A stretch of DNA of 64,000 nucleotides from Laburnicola sp. R22_1 (GCA_014281115.1 JACONQ010000003.1:4154001-4218000), one strand, 5' to 3'. Shown: positions 1-13,393, counted from the first letter of the stretch. Made by a program: numbers and translations. The notes: generated from the letters alone by a model not told the origin.

Positions 1-548
1 GCCTAAAAAAGGCGATCTAAACGTTCTATAACTTAATTAATATAATTAAGATAGAGAAATAGCTTAGTAGGAAGCCTACAACTAAGATTCTAACTCTACT
101 AACCCTAGAATTCGAACTTAGAGAGCGTGCTATTATAGCTAACATACTCTCTAAGCCTTTTAAGGATAATTAAGCTCGCGTCTAATATATTCACACTCTA
201 GCTTAACTATACTGCCTCTAGGAAACCCCTCGCCTAAAGGCTCGCAAACGAAAGGTAGATTGTATAGAAGATTTAGTGTTATTATTATTCTTAAGAGTAG
301 GTGGGCTCCTAACTAAGCCTATAGAGTTAAATATTAGATTTAAGAAATTTAACCCTACTATATCTAGAAGCAAAGAAGTCGCTAATACTTAGTCTTATTA
401 TCTATACCTAATAATCCTTTTATACCCTATATATTTTCTTTATATAAGTTAAGAGGAGCTTTTATATAAATAGCGTATGCGCTATATACTATAAAAAAAT
501 ATCCTTAAGAAGCACATTAAGGTATATTTTAAGAACTCTTAGTATTAG
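1..548. other. AT-rich DNA without a recognisable gene
   Basis: No open frame of useful length is present on either strand and no protein family is recognisable. The composition is TA-rich like the RIP-damaged elements that follow. It ends in the ATTAG target-site copy (544-548) of copia element A, so it is the original left flank of that insertion. Confidence 0.6.
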
Positions 549-723
549 TGTCAGATAGAACGAGCTGTGGTGAGGTTAGATCTGTACAATCGAGCAGGGA
601 CCACCTAGCTTAGCACACTAGCGAAGAAGTTAGAACTAGCTAAACACGGTTGGAACAGAACACAACACAATAATTATTATTTAGCAAGACGCTATATTGT
701 ATTTTTTACTATTAAATCTAACA
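549..723 (+). repeat. 5' LTR of copia A (175 bp)
   Basis: It begins TGTCAG and ends CTAACA, the TG...CA form of an LTR. It matches 16041-16170 plus 18046-18089 almost base for base after the intervening transposon E is removed. Most differences are C/T or G/A transitions. Confidence 0.92.
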
Positions 724-2859
724 ATTAAGAGTCTCACTGCCTTAACTAATACGAAATAGCGCAACAACTATACCGCGATCCCAGAGTAACGCTAAGGGAT
801 TATACCGACTATATGGGATGGATAACGCAGCTGCAGGCGAGATGCGTTGTCTATAACATTTGGGATAAGGTTAATTTAAAGTTAATAGTCCTGCTAATAT
901 TAAGACTAGCAGTTATTAGAGCTCTGGTAGTTGCTGATTACACACTAGCCGCGAACGTCGAAATCCTAATAAGACTGACCGCGCTGTTAGCAACTAGACA
1001 GAAGGCGTTTAAGGAAGACCTTGAATATTACAAGATTCTTATCAAACAATGCAAGAATAACTAGCACAACTTTAAGAAGGAACAAGCAAGCCTCTAACAT
1101 ATTGTGGCATTTATTTAGTTAACCGTATCCCCACACCTATTACGCACGTGCTGCCTACTAGAGAAGCCACTGCAATAATAGATTATAGACCTACAACTAA
1201 CAGTTAGAGTTAATAAACAAATCGAATAAGAACAAGCTCGCGAGCAATATCTTGCCTTACTAAGGCTAATAAGGAGTGCGTTGCAATAGGACACATGGCT
1301 AGCAGAGTATAACCAAGCAGCCACTAAGGCGGAGACATATTAAGTCGCCAAGCTATCACAATTAAATGTGATTACAAAAGACTTTCTAGTAGCTGTGAAT
1401 AAAGTTGCTTCTATATAGTCTACAAACTTTTAAGATAATAGTTAATTTGCAACTAGTATAAGCTAGAAGGAGATAATAAAACGCTTCTAAGAACACATAA
1501 TAACAAACTATCCCCTTAGATTAGGGAAGCACAAAGCAGCTTTTGTGACTAATAATGCATTATTTCTCGCTAAAGGTGGTGCAACCACCCAGGGCAATAA
1601 CAGGGACGCCTCTTATGCCGAAAGCGCGCCATTTAACCAAAACCAGGGCAGACCCCGTAATCAACGTACAGCTGACAAGAAAGATGTCAAGCTTAAGCGG
1701 CCTTTAGATTAAGAGCTAGCTATAATAGGAGGAGCAAAATGCCCTACCTATGGACAACACCATAGTATTAGGGACTACTATTATATTAACCTAGACAAAG
1801 CTTCTAAGTAGTGGAAACCTAATAAGATTATAAATAAGCTTATTAACTTTAAGCGTAAGAACGACGCAACTTTCCAAGGGCTAATCCGCGGATAAAGTAG
1901 AACCTAATTACGAACACCGATCATCAAACAATCGCACACGCCCACACTTAAGATCCTCAAGTCCCCTAAGGACTAACTAGAGGGGCGGAGAATATTAAAC
2001 GTTAATGCTGCGTTTATATTAGCGCTAATAGGAATAGAAGTGTCTAATTACCTACTAAAGCGCTTGTTTATTCTTAATTTAGGATTAACTTGCTATATTA
2101 TAAACAACCCCGACCGTATCTATAACTTCTATCTACCTACGTCCGAAGATTATATATGGGCTAGGAATACAAAGATATAGATAAAAGGCTATAGCTCTAT
2201 TAACTTAATACTAAGAGGTTAATATAGAACAACTATATTAATTCTATATAATGTGGCTATCTGTCCAGACCTCCTATACAACCTAGTCTTCTTTTAACTA
2301 CTAAGGTATAGAGGAATCTAGTGGGATACGCAAACGGACCCAACTATGCTAAAAGAACCAGATAACAAGGTTATTAGAAAACTATCTAAGATATATAGTT
2401 AATAGGTACTTAAGTATAATTCGCTACCACCCACTTTATATCACATCCGCAAGAATACATTATAAACAAAAGGAGCACTATAAAGGGCCTTAGCTAAATT
2501 ATAGTATAAGAGACTAGAACACTCTAGACTAGTAGCTATTAAACATCTTATGCAGCAAGCTAAAGGGGTGCGAGTTAAGGGAGTTACAATAGTTTAATGC
2601 GACTCCTATAGAAAAGTAAAAATCTGGCGATAAATTAGCCAAGCACCGCGAATTAACAATAAAGGACTAGAAGAAAGACTAGCTATTAACTTTTATACCT
2701 ACAAGGCGCAAAGTAGCACTAGCGAAAAGAGCCAGATGCTTGTTACTAATAGGTACTCAGGCCTACAATAGGACTTTTATTTTAAAGACAATTAACTAGT
2801 AAAGTTAGTTATTTAAGTTCTATTAAACTTCTTTCTTTTCCTTAAAAATCATTATAATA
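724..2859 (+). pseudogene. Copia A gag and upstream pol, RIP-damaged
   Basis: This is the left half of the A polyprotein gene. Translation is interrupted by many TAG/TAA codons at former Trp and Gln positions. A Gag segment is readable, with a short open piece at 813-1064. A zinc knuckle near 1737-1780 reads K-C-P-T-Y-G-Q-H-H-S-I-R-D-Y. The second and fourth ligands, Cys in an intact knuckle, have become Tyr (TGT to TAT, a RIP-type change). A basic Asn/Arg-rich stretch precedes it at about 1600-1690, as in RNA-binding Gag tails. Protease and the start of integrase should lie between 1950 and 2859 but I could not recognise them. The frame is cut at 2860 by B2 and resumes at 13389. Confidence 0.75.
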
Positions 2860-2881
2860 TATTAGTGTAGAGTACGATATC
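2860..2881 (+). repeat. First 22 bp of the B2 5' LTR
   Basis: It reads as the LTR start (TGTTAGTG with G changed to A at the second base) through ATATC. The LTR continues after B1 at 8146. The ATATC at 2877-2881 is the left target duplication of B1. Confidence 0.9.
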
Positions 2882-3033
2882 TGTTAGTGTGGAGTACGAT
2901 ATTACATAATACCACCAACCTAATATAGACTAGTTGCTAATTACGATTCTGCTACTTAAGCAGTTTCTCTGTTTAGCTTGTTACAATTAACTCAGTCTCT
3001 CATTTCTAATTACTACCCTACTTATCCCTTATA
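2882..3033 (+). repeat. 5' LTR of B1
   Basis: 152 bp from TGTTAGTGTGG to CCCTTATA, where the final CA has become TA. It matches seven other family-B LTRs in this window. Confidence 0.95.
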
Positions 3034-3048
3034 GTTATAAGCCCGGCC
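3034..3048 (+). other. Primer-binding site (tRNA-iMet anticodon region)
   Basis: GTTATAAGCCCGGCC begins at the first base after the LTR. The undamaged form in B4 is GTTATGAGCCCGGCC. This complements an initiator tRNA-Met anticodon stem-loop (GGGCTCATAAC), not a tRNA 3' CCA end. Drosophila copia and yeast Ty5 are known to prime with such a half-tRNA. Confidence 0.75.
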
Positions 3049-3139
3049 TACGCTTAATTCGACTGTAGTTTACACTCTACCTACTTACTACACACGCGCT
3101 TTCCATAATAAAGATTAACTCGACGAGCTCTAGTTTGCC

Positions 3140-6100
3140 ATAATAAGCAATAAAGAGGATAAGCTAATTGTTAAGGAGACAATTATCCTTAACAAGCCAA
3201 GCGATTAGTCAAAGTGAATCTTTCTGTAAAAGAGGACCGCTAAGGCATATAAGATCTAGGACTATTGTAACCCAGATTTAATAGTAGATACTGTTAAGAA
3301 AATCTACAATAAGAAACCTAAGGAGCGACTACTACGCTTATTTAAAAAGAACAACACACCTAACAAAGCTTTAAGCATTATCTAGGGCGACAATAATATT
3401 AAACCAGACAAACTTACGAAATCTAAACAAGAGGACTACACCTTCTAGCATGAGTTCTACGCAACAAAGCTAGCAGCCTAGCAGAAAAAGGAGAACGCTC
3501 TTAACAACCTAGCACAGGAGATTGCAAGGACAATCGCCAGTAGGCATATCCTAGTTATTAAGAATGCTAAAACTCCCTACAAACAACTTATGCAACTTAA
3601 GAAGATATTCTATATATTAGTAGCAGAACGCAAGTATGAGTTGCTCGAGCAGTACAACAAGATTAAGAAGGTTCCATAACAACAGAAGATGGATGCTTAG
3701 TATAAGAGCTATATTACTATCCTTCGCGATATAATTAAACTAAAACTACCTAAAGTCCAGGATTATCGAGCACAGCAGGACTTTCTTTAAGCAATTAGGG
3801 GAATTAATAAGTCCTTTGTCACGCACGAAATTTAGGAGATTACGTAAGCCAAGATAAATAAAACTCTATATATGGATCCTATTGCACTAGTGAAGAACTA
3901 TTAACAGTTCCAACACACCTTAAACCCTGTAGCGTTAGCACTTAGAACATACGCCATTTTAGGACGCCCTAGTCTAAACACTAATAGTAATACCTAGAAA
4001 CGTATAGTCACGTGCATCTGCGGGGAATAGCACTTATTTAAACAGTGCTCCTATGTGGTGCCTTCTCTCCGACCTACTAGATAGAGGCCTAACCTAGTTG
4101 TCTCAGCCGAGTTTGATAGAGTTAGGAAACTAGGCAAAGGCAACTCTTTAAGCGCAGCTCTATTTGGAGCTAAGAAGAAAGCTAGTAAAAAGGCAGCTGC
4201 TGCTAACAAGAATAATTTCTTAATAGACACTGGTTACCCTCCATCAAATGCTTAAAACTTAACAGAAGCAGTTATGCACTAGTAAGGCAGCCAGAACGCA
4301 GCTTAGGTTATTACTCCACTTAGGACAACTACTGTTTAATAGCCTTTACCGCCATTAATTAATAAGTGGATACTAGATCCTGGCTCCAATCTACATGTCA
4401 CAAACCATTGGCTAAAGACTTAGAAGAAGATCTAAGATAGACACCTAGATAATATCCTACTAGCCGGCACGCAAGCCCTGTAGATACATAAGTGGGGAAA
4501 TGTTAAGCTATTTATTAATACTCTAACTAGCGAACGTTGAGTGACTATAATATAGGTAGCACTTATTCCCACGTTCTTTATATTAGTAGTGTCACTCTCA
4601 CGCTATTAATTAGTTGGTATTAAGTTTAACTCGGGACGTAGCTGTCTCTATCTAAGAAGCGCTTTAATAGACATATTCTGCACACTTGATAAGCAGGGTG
4701 GCTATTAGGTTATAGACTCTAATAAGGCAACACGTTCGAACGTATTAGAGTAGTACACATTCGCGATTTAGTTAAAGTTAGCTAAGCCAAGCTATATAGA
4801 GCGCAAGCCTCTATAAGTCACCCCTATAGAAGCTTATTAGATGCTAGCTCATATAGAACAACGCGCGGTTAAACACCTAGAGCAGGCAGTGGATAGTATT
4901 AGGCTTATTACTGGCCCCCAAGCCCCATAATAGAGGAAATGTGAAAAGTGCATTAACTCTAAGCTTTCTAAAATTATTAGTTAACGCCCTTAACGCAAGC
5001 CTGCGACACGCCCCTTTAAATATATCGGCATTAACCTTATACAACTTAAAAAGACAGGTAAAGCTTACTATAATAGGGACAAGTGGCTCTTACACGCTGT
5101 GTATTAATATAGCAGATACTATTTAGGGAAGACTCTTTATAAGAAGAAGAAGAAGACTCTAACGCGCTTAGTTTAACAGATACTAGCGCTTATACAGACC
5201 CAGTTTAACGCAATTGTTGTATACGTTCGCTGTGACAATAAAAAGGGTTATACTAATCTCTAGGAGGTCTTTTAAGACCTGGGTATCACAGCTAAGCAAC
5301 GTGCTGTTAGTGCAGAAGAGATAACTAGCCTGCCTAAGAAGGCTAGTAACCTTATTATTACTGCGGCAAGAGCTTTGCGGATTAAAGCAAATTTGCCTAA
5401 GGAACTAGCTAATAAGTTATGCCTAACAGCTATTTACATCCTTAATTAATTGCCAATAGAGATTCTTAACTAAAAAACGCCCTACAAATATATACGCAAG
5501 GTAAAGCCGTCTCTTACACACATAGACGTTATTAGTGCTAAAGCCCTATTCCATAATACTAAGGTGGCCAAAGGTAACAAGCTTGAGTCAAGGTTAATTA
5601 CTAGATGGCTAGTTAGATACAAAGGAACGAATATCTTCCGTGTATGGGTTCCTGGGGCTCACAGTGTTGTTCGAACACGTGATGTTGTCTTCGTACGAGA
5701 CTAACGCTACTCGGCTCTACAACTTAAGCCTATAACGGAGGAGATACAACGCGTAGTCAGAGTCCTTAATATTAATTTATTGGACAAGGAGGAAGATCCT
5801 ATTATTAAGCAGATCCATTGTGATATAACACATCGTTAACATACAGTTAAGAATAATATTAAGGATTAAGAAGAAGAGGCTACTGGGCTAGATAATACCA
5901 AAGAGCAGATTTAATAGGAGGCCTATAAAGGATTACTTACACCCTAAGAGACACTAGTACCTAGCACTTATAATTATTCTTAACTAAAAGGCTAGAGAGA
6001 AATTGCTTCTAAAGATACTGCGCTAAACCGCTATTAGAATAACGCTCCAAGACGGACAAACCCTAATATTGCTGCAGATAATATCGTTCTAGGGTCCCGT

Positions 6101-7846
6101 CGTCGGGGAGGTGGTAGAGGAGACGATACGCCTAGGGACCATTTTAGTACGCACGCTTCTCTGTACTAGCAAACGTTTGCTACGGCAATTGTGCAACTGC
6201 CCCCAAATAAAGAGTTAAAGATTCACTGTGATTAACTGCCGCCGCCACCAAAGAACTGGGCTGAGGTCAAATCCCGCCCTAATGCTAATAAGTGGTTCGC
6301 TACTATAGATAAGGAGATTAAGGAGCAGCTTTACAAAGGTATATTTAAGAAGGTAAAAGATAACGTAAAGAAGCACCTAGATGCTAAGACCCTGCCGCTA
6401 ATGTGGGTTTTTACATATAAGTTTAATACTAATAGCTACTTAACTAGCTATAAAGCTTAACTAGTTGTAAGAGGAGATTTGTAGACAACTTGGGATAATA
6501 CCTACGCAGCCACCCTCGCGGCTCAAACGCTCCGCTTCCTTATCGCTATTATGTGCGCCTTTGGACTCCTTGCCTACTAGTACGACGTTAAGAATGCTTT
6601 TCTTAACGCGTACCTAGCCTGACTCTGTTACGTCTAGACTCCAGATAGGTTCCAAGACAGACTAGGCAATATGATGCGACTACGCCGAGCACTATATGGG
6701 CTTAAGGATGTCCTAGCGCTATGGCACAAACACCTAAAGAAGACCCTTATTAATATGGGCTTTACTTAAGTTAAGGGTATCCCTTGCCTATTCACTAATG
6801 GCAAGCTAATACTATTCTATTACGTAGATAATATTGTTGTCCTTTTCCGCAAAGGCAATTAATAATATTATTAATAGTTTTAACGCAAGTTCACAAAACA
6901 ATATAAGACACGAAGCTTAGAAGAACTACACTAGTTCCTAGGGATACGCATTATTAGAGACTATGCGAAAGGCAAGGTCTGGATAATCCAAGACTCCTAT
7001 ATCGCAAAAGTCTGCCATAACCACAATCTCCTTTAGGGCAGCCAACACCCTAAGGTCCCTCTGCGCGAGTCTTATCTCCCCCCAAGTATAGATAAACCTA
7101 ACGCGGAGCGCACCCGCCTATATTAGATCCTAGTTGGATGCCTTAGCTTTATCTTATATTTCACCTGGCCTAATATAGCAAAAGCGCACTTAATACTTAC
7201 CTACTATCTAAATAATCCAAGCCAAAAGCATCTTGCTGCTATTAAGTCTGTGTGGCAATACTTATACGACTTCTAATTCTGGGCAATTAGAGCAATAACA
7301 ACAGCACGCTCTAAGAACGCCAACTATATTAGTTAAATTAATAATAAGGAAGCTAAGGAGTTGTTATTCTTTAGTGCCTCTAATGCCGCGTTTGCTAACA
7401 ATCCTAATACTACTCGAAGCTTATTCGCCTATATGTTTAAGCTCTACGGTATAGTCATTAATTAGAAGGCAAAAATCATAAGATCTGTTACTAAATTAAC
7501 TACTAAGGCCGAACTGTTTGCCCTGTTAACTGCTGGCACTAAGTTATCCTAGTAAATAAACACCTTTAAAGCTATTAGGTTTAATCTAGAGGTTCGACCT
7601 ACGTTATACTATAATAACCAGCAAACAGTCTCTATCGCTAATAAGGATAAAAAAAAGCTTAACACGAAGCTTAGACATATTAAAGTATATTAGATATGGA
7701 TCCGCGAGCAAGTTAAAGCCGGGAACATTAATGTTACCTAGATGGGAACTGCTAATATGCCTGCTAATGGATTAATAAAGTCTCTCTCTAATAGTAGCAA
7801 GCACAAGCGATTCTTGCAGCAATTGGGAATAACTAATATCCGCTAA
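3140..7846 (+). pseudogene. Copia B1 Gag-Pol polyprotein, RIP-inactivated
   Basis: One reading frame of 1569 codons covers Gag and Pol with no frameshift, but it holds dozens of TAG/TAA/TGA codons at Trp, Gln and Arg sites. The order is Gag, a zinc knuckle of unusual spacing (C-I-C-G-x-x-H-x4-C, near 4015-4050), protease (D-P-G-S-N near 4378), integrase, reverse transcriptase (YVDN near 6820, from YVDD) and RNase H ending in TNIR-stop. The length equals that of B4 exactly (4707 bp). The first codon here is ATA; copy B3 has ACG at the same place and the frame stays open upstream apart from RIP-type stops, so the true initiator is uncertain. Confidence 0.9.
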
Positions 7847-7983
7847 CAAGTTATTAGTTTAGAGGATAAGTTTGTTATATCTATTGTTACCTAATAGAGT
7901 TCTTCCTAGGGAGGTGCCCTAGAGGCCCTCTATTCACTTATTTTGCTTTGTTATACTTTACAGCACTCCGCTACCTTTGTGCT

Positions 7984-7993
7984 GTAGAAGGTG
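7984..7993 (+). other. Polypurine tract of B1
   Basis: Purine-rich GTAGAAGGTG directly abuts the 3' LTR. The least damaged copy (B3, read on the minus strand) has GTGGGAGGTG here. This is the usual plus-strand priming site of an LTR element. Confidence 0.6.
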
Positions 7994-8145
7994 TGTTAGT
8001 GTAGAGTATAATATCACATAATACCACTAACCTAATATAGACTAGTTGCTAATTACGATTCTACTACTTAAGTAGTTTCTCTATTTAGCTTATTACAATC
8101 AACTTAGTCTCTTATTCCTAATTGCTACCCTACTTATTCCTTACA
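7994..8145 (+). repeat. 3' LTR of B1
   Basis: 152 bp, TGTTAGTG to CCTTACA, followed at once by the ATATC duplication and the resumed B2 LTR. Confidence 0.95.
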
Positions 8146-8280
8146 ATATCACATAATACCACCAACCTAATGTAGACTAGTTGCTAATTACGATTCTGCT
8201 ACTTAAGTAGTTTTTTTGTTTAGCTTGTTACAATCAACTCAGTCTCTTATTCCTAATTACTACCCTACTTATCCCTTATA
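8146..8280 (+). repeat. Remainder of the B2 5' LTR
   Basis: It starts with the second ATATC and continues the LTR interrupted at 2881. It ends CCCTTATA and is followed by the primer-binding site GTTATAAGCCCGGCC at 8281-8295. Confidence 0.92.
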
Positions 8281-8396
8281 GTTATAAGCCCGGCCTACGC
8301 TTAATTTAACTGCAGTTCACACTCTACCTACTTACTACACACGCGCTTTTCACAATAGAGATTAACTTAATAAGCTCTAGTTTGCCATAATAAGTA

Positions 8397-11300
8397 ACAA
8401 AGAGGATAAGCTAATTGTTAAAGAGATAATTATTCTTAACAAGCTAAGCAATTAGTTAAAGTGGATCTTTCTGCGAAAGAGGACCGCTAAGGCATACAAG
8501 ATCTGGGACTATTATAACCCAGATTTAATAGTAGATACTATTAAGAAAATCTATAATAAGAAACCTAAGAAGCAACTACTACGCTTATTTAAAAAGGACA
8601 ACACACCTAACAAAGCTTTAAGTATTATCCAGAGCGACAATAATATTAAACCAGACAAACTCACAAAATCTAAACAAGAGGACTATACCTTCTAGCATAG
8701 GTTCTACGCAACAAAGCTGGCAGCCTAGCAAAAGAAGGAGAACGCTCTTAACAACCTAGCACAGGAGATTGCAAGGACAATCGCCAGCAGGCATATCCTA
8801 GTTATTAAGGATGCTAAAACTCCCTATAAACAACTTATGCAACTTAAGAAGATATTCTATATATTAGTAGCAGAACGCACGTATAAGTTGCTCGAGCAGT
8901 ACGATAAGATTAAGAAGGTTCCACAATAACAGAAGATAGATGCTTAGTATAAGAGCTATATCACTATCCTTCGCAACATAATTAAACTAAAACTACCTAA
9001 AGTCTAGGACTATTAAGCACAGTAGGACTTTCTTCGAGCAATTAGGGGAATTAATAAGTCCTTTGTCACGCACGAAATTTAGAAGATTACGCGAGCTAAG
9101 ATAAATAGAACCCTATATATAGATCCTATTACACTAGTGGAGAACTATTAATAGTTTTAACGCACCTTAAACCCTGTAGCGTTAGTACTTAGAACATACG
9201 CCGTTTTAGGACGCCCTAGTCTAAACACTAATAGCAACACCTAGAAACGTACAGTTACGTGTATCTGTGGGGAACAGCACCTATTTAAATAGTGCTCCTA
9301 TGTGGTGCCTTCTCTCCAACCTGCTGGATGGAGGCCCGACCCAGCTATCTTAGCCGAGTTTAACAGAGTTAGGAAACTAGGCAAAGGCAACTCTTTAAGC
9401 GCAGCTCTATTTAGAGCTAAGAAGAAAGCTAGTGAAAAGGCAGCTGCTACCAACAAGAATAATTTCTTAATAGACACTAGTCACCCTCTATTAAATACTT
9501 AAAACTTAATAGGAGTAGTTATGCACTAGCAAGGCAGCCAGAACGCAGCTTAGGTTATTACTCCACTTAGTATAGCTGCTGTTTAATAGCCTCTACTACT
9601 ATTAATTAATAAGTGGATACTAAATCCTGGCTCTAATCTATATATTACAAACCATCGGCTAAAGACTTAGGAGAAGATCTAAGATAGACACCCAGATAAT
9701 ATCCTACTAGCCAGCACGCAAGCCCTGCAGATACATAAGTAGGGAAATGTTAAGCTGTTTATTAATACTCTAACTAGCGAACGTTAAGTAACTATAATAT
9801 AGGTAGCACTTATTCCTACGTTCTTTACATTAGTAGTGTTACTCTCACGCTGTTAATTAGTTAGTATTAAGTTTAACTCAGGACGTAGCTATCTCTATCT
9901 AAGGAGCGCTTTAATAGACATATTCTGTACACTTAATAAGTAGGGTGGCTATTAGGTTATGGACTCTAACAAGGCAACACGTCCGAACGCATTAGAGTTA
10001 TACACATTCGCGATTTAGTTAAAGTTAGCCAAGCCAAGCCATATAGAGCGCAAGCCTCTACAAGTCACCCCTATAGAAGCTTATTAGATGCTAGCTCATG
10101 CAGGACAACGCGCGGTTAAACACCTAGAGCAGGCAGTGGATAGTATTAGGCTTATTACTAGCCCCCAAGCTTTGTAATAGAGAGAATATAAAAAGTGCAT
10201 TAACTCTAAGCTTTCTAAAATTATTAGTTAACGCCCTTAACATAAGCCTGCGACACGCCCCTTTAAACGTATTAGCATTAACCTTGTACAACTTAGGAAG
10301 ATAGGTAAAGCTTACTATAATAGGGACAAGTGGCTCTTACACGCTATATATTAACATAGTAGATACTATTTAGGAAAGACTCTTTGTAATAAGAAGAAGA
10401 AGACTCTAACGCGCTTAGTTTAATAGATACTAGCGCTTATATAGACTTAGTTTAACGCGATTGTTGTATATGTTTGCTATAACAATAAAAAGGGTTATGC
10501 TAATCTCTAGAAGGTCTTTAAAGACCTGGGTATTATAGCTAAGCGACGTGCTGTTAGTGTAGAAGAGATAACTAGCCTGCCTAAGAAGGCTAGTAACCTT
10601 ATTATTACTATGGTAAGAGCTTTGCGGATTAAAGCAATTTGCCTAAGGAACTAGCTAATAAGTTATGCCTAACAGCTATTTACATCCTTAATTAATTGCC
10701 AATAGAGGTTCTTAACTAGAAGACGCCCTACAAACATATACGCAAGGTAAAGCCGTCTCTTACACACATAGACGTTATTAGTGCTAAAGCCCTATTCTGT
10801 AATACTAAGGTGGCCAAAGGTAACAAGCTTAAGTTAAGGTCGATTACTAGATGGCTAGTTGGATACAAAGGAACGAATATCTTCCGTGTATAGGTTTCTG
10901 GGGCTAACAGTGTTGTTCGAACACGTGATATTGTCTTCGTACGAGACCAACGCTACTCGGCTCTACAACTTAAGCCTATAACGGAGGAGATACAACGCGT
11001 AGTCAGAGTCCTTAATATTAATTTATTGGACGAGAAGGAAGATCCCGTTATTAAGCAGATCTATCGTAATATAACACATCGTTAACATACAGTTAAGGAT
11101 AATATTAAGGATTAAGAAGAAGAGGCTACTAGGCTAGATAATACTAAAGAGCAGATTTAACAGAAGGCCTATAAAGGATTACTCACACCCTAAGAGACAC
11201 TAGTACCTAGCACTTATAATTATTCTTAACCAAAAGGCTAGAGAGAGATTGCTTCTAGAGATACTGCGCTAAACCGCTATCAGAATAACGCTCTAAGATA

Positions 11301-13089
11301 GACAAACCCTAATATTGCTGCAGACAATATTGTTCTAGGGTCCTGTTGTCAGGGAGGTGGTAGAGGAGACAATACGCCTAGGGACTATTTTAGTACGCAC
11401 GCTTCTCTGTACTAGTAAACGTTTGCTACAGCAATCGTGCAACTGCCCCCAAATAAAGAGTTAAAGGTTCACTATATTCAACTGCCGCCGCCACCAAAGA
11501 ACTAGGCTGAGGTCAAATCCCGCCCTAATGCTAATAAGTAGTTCGCTGCTGCGGACAAGAAGATTAAGAAGCAGCTTCACAAAGGTGTATTTAAGAAGGT
11601 AAAAGATAATATAAAGGAGCACCCAGATGCTAAGACCCTGCCGCTAATATAGGTTTTCACGTACAAGTTCGATGCTAATAGCTACTTAACTAGCTACAAA
11701 GCTCGACTAGTTGTAAGAGGAGATTTGCAGACGACTTGGGATGATACCTACGCAGCTACCCTCGCGGCTCGAACGCTCCGCTTCCTTATCGCTATTATGT
11801 GCGCCTTTAGACTCCTTGCCTACTAGTACGACGTTAAGAATGCTTTCCTTAACGCGTACTTGGCCCAACTCTGTTACGTCTGGACTCTAGATGGGTTCTA
11901 AGACAGACTAGGCAATATGATGCGACTACGCCGAGCACTGTATGGGCTTAAGAATGCCCTAGCGCTGTGGCACAAACACCTAAAGAAGACCCTTGTTAAT
12001 ATGGGCTTTACTTAAGTTAAGGGTATCCCTTGCCTATTCACTAATAGTAAGCTAATACTATTCTATTATATAGATAATATTGTCGTCCTTTTCCGCAAAG
12101 GCGATTAATAATATTATTAACAGTTTTAACGCGAGTTCACAAAACGATATAAGACACGAAGCTTAGGAGAACTACGCTGGTTCCTAGGGATACGCATTAT
12201 TAGAGACTATGCGAAAGGCAAGGTCTGGATAATCCAAGACTCCTATATCGCAAAAGTCTGCCACGACCACAATCTCCTTTAGGGCAGCTAACACCCTAAG
12301 GTCCCTCTGCGCGAGTCTTATCTCCCCCTAAGTATAGATAAACCTAACGCGGAGCGCACCCGCCTATATTAGATCCTAGTTAGATGCCTTGGCTTTATCT
12401 TATATTTCACCCGGCCTAATATGGCAAAAGCGTACTTAATACTTGCCCGCCATCTAAATAATCCAAGCCAAAAGCATCTTGCTGCTGTTAAGTCTATGTG
12501 GCAATACTTATACGACTTCTAATTCTAGGCAATTAGAGTAACAACAGCACGCTCTAAGAACGCTAACTACATTAGTCAAATTAACAATAAGGAAGCTAAG
12601 GAGTTGTTGTTTTTTAGTGCCTCTAATACCGCGTTTGCTAACAATCCTAATACTGCTCGAAGCTTATTTGCCTATGTGTTTAAGCTCTACGGTATAGTCA
12701 TTAATTAGAAGGTAAAAATCATGAGATCTATTACCAAATTAACTACTAAGGCTAAACTATTTGCCCTGTTAACTGCTAGCACTAAGTTATCCTAGTAGAT
12801 GAACACCTTTAAAGCTATTAGGTTTAATCCAGAGGTTCGACCTACGTTATACTATAATAACTAGCAAACAGTCTCTATCGCTAATAAGGACAAAGAAAAG
12901 CTTAATACAAAGCTTAGACATATTAAAGTACATTAGATATGGATCCGCGAGCAAGTTAAAGCCAGGAACATTAACGTTACCTAGATAGGAACTGCTAATA
13001 TGCCCGCTAATGGATTAACAAAGTCTCTCTCTAATAGTAGTAAGCACGAGCGATTCTTACAGCAATTGGGAATGACTAATATCCGCTAA
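8397..13089 (+). pseudogene. Copia B2 Gag-Pol polyprotein, RIP-inactivated and frameshifted
   Basis: The order matches B1: Gag, CICG..H knuckle near 9260, protease, integrase, reverse transcriptase, RNase H. It is 14 bp shorter than the 4707-bp frame of B1 and B4, so at least one frameshift is present. One missing A is visible near 10637, and three bases are missing near 12538. A readable open piece (9302-9502) spans the region just after the knuckle, and 11690-11815 of the reverse transcriptase is little mutated. It is not functional. Confidence 0.88.
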
Positions 13090-13236
13090 CAAGTTATTAG
13101 TTTAGAGGATAAGTTTGTTACATCTATTGTTACCTAATAGAGTTCTTCCTAGGGAGGTGCCCTAGAGGCCCTCTATTCACTCATTTTGCTTTGTTATACT
13201 TTATAGCACTCCGCTACCTTTGTGCTATAGGAGGTG

Positions 13237-13388
13237 TGTTAGTGTGGAGTATAATATCACATAATACCACTAACCTAATGTAGACTAGTTGCTAATCACG
13301 ATTCTGCTACTTAAGCAGTTTCTCTGTTCAGCTTATTACAATTAACTCAGTCTCTTATTCCTAATTGCTACCCTACTTATCCCTTACA
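13237..13388 (+). repeat. 3' LTR of B2
   Basis: 152 bp, TGTTAGTG to CCCTTACA, preceded by a purine tract ending GGAGGTG. It is followed by CAATA, the right target-site copy, and then by resumed A sequence. Confidence 0.94.
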
Positions 13389-13393
13389 CAATA

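Larger units (their letters stand above)
2882..8145 (+). mobile_element. Copia retrotransposon B1, nested in the B2 5' LTR
   Basis: A complete 5264-bp copy with 152-bp LTRs at 2882-3033 and 7994-8145. It is flanked by identical ATATC duplications (2877-2881, 8146-8150). The primer-binding site abuts the 5' LTR, and a purine-rich tract sits directly before the 3' LTR. The single polyprotein frame is full of RIP-type stops, so it cannot move by itself. Confidence 0.95.
2860..13388 (+). mobile_element. Copia retrotransposon B2, nested in A
   Basis: A family-B copia inserted in A. The flanking copies TAATA (2855-2859) and CAATA (13389-13393) are the same 5-bp target with one C-to-T change. Its own 5' LTR is interrupted by a second family-B element (B1, 2882-8145). 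When B1 and one ATATC copy are removed, the LTR pieces 2860-2881 and 8151-8280 join to exactly 152 bp, the same length as the 3' LTR (13237-13388). The body without B1 is about 5.26 kb. Confidence 0.94.

Noticed and set aside
2861..2881. Tandem LTR start just before B1
   Set aside because: It looked like a local duplication, but it is the first 22 bp of the B2 LTR separated from its remainder by B1.
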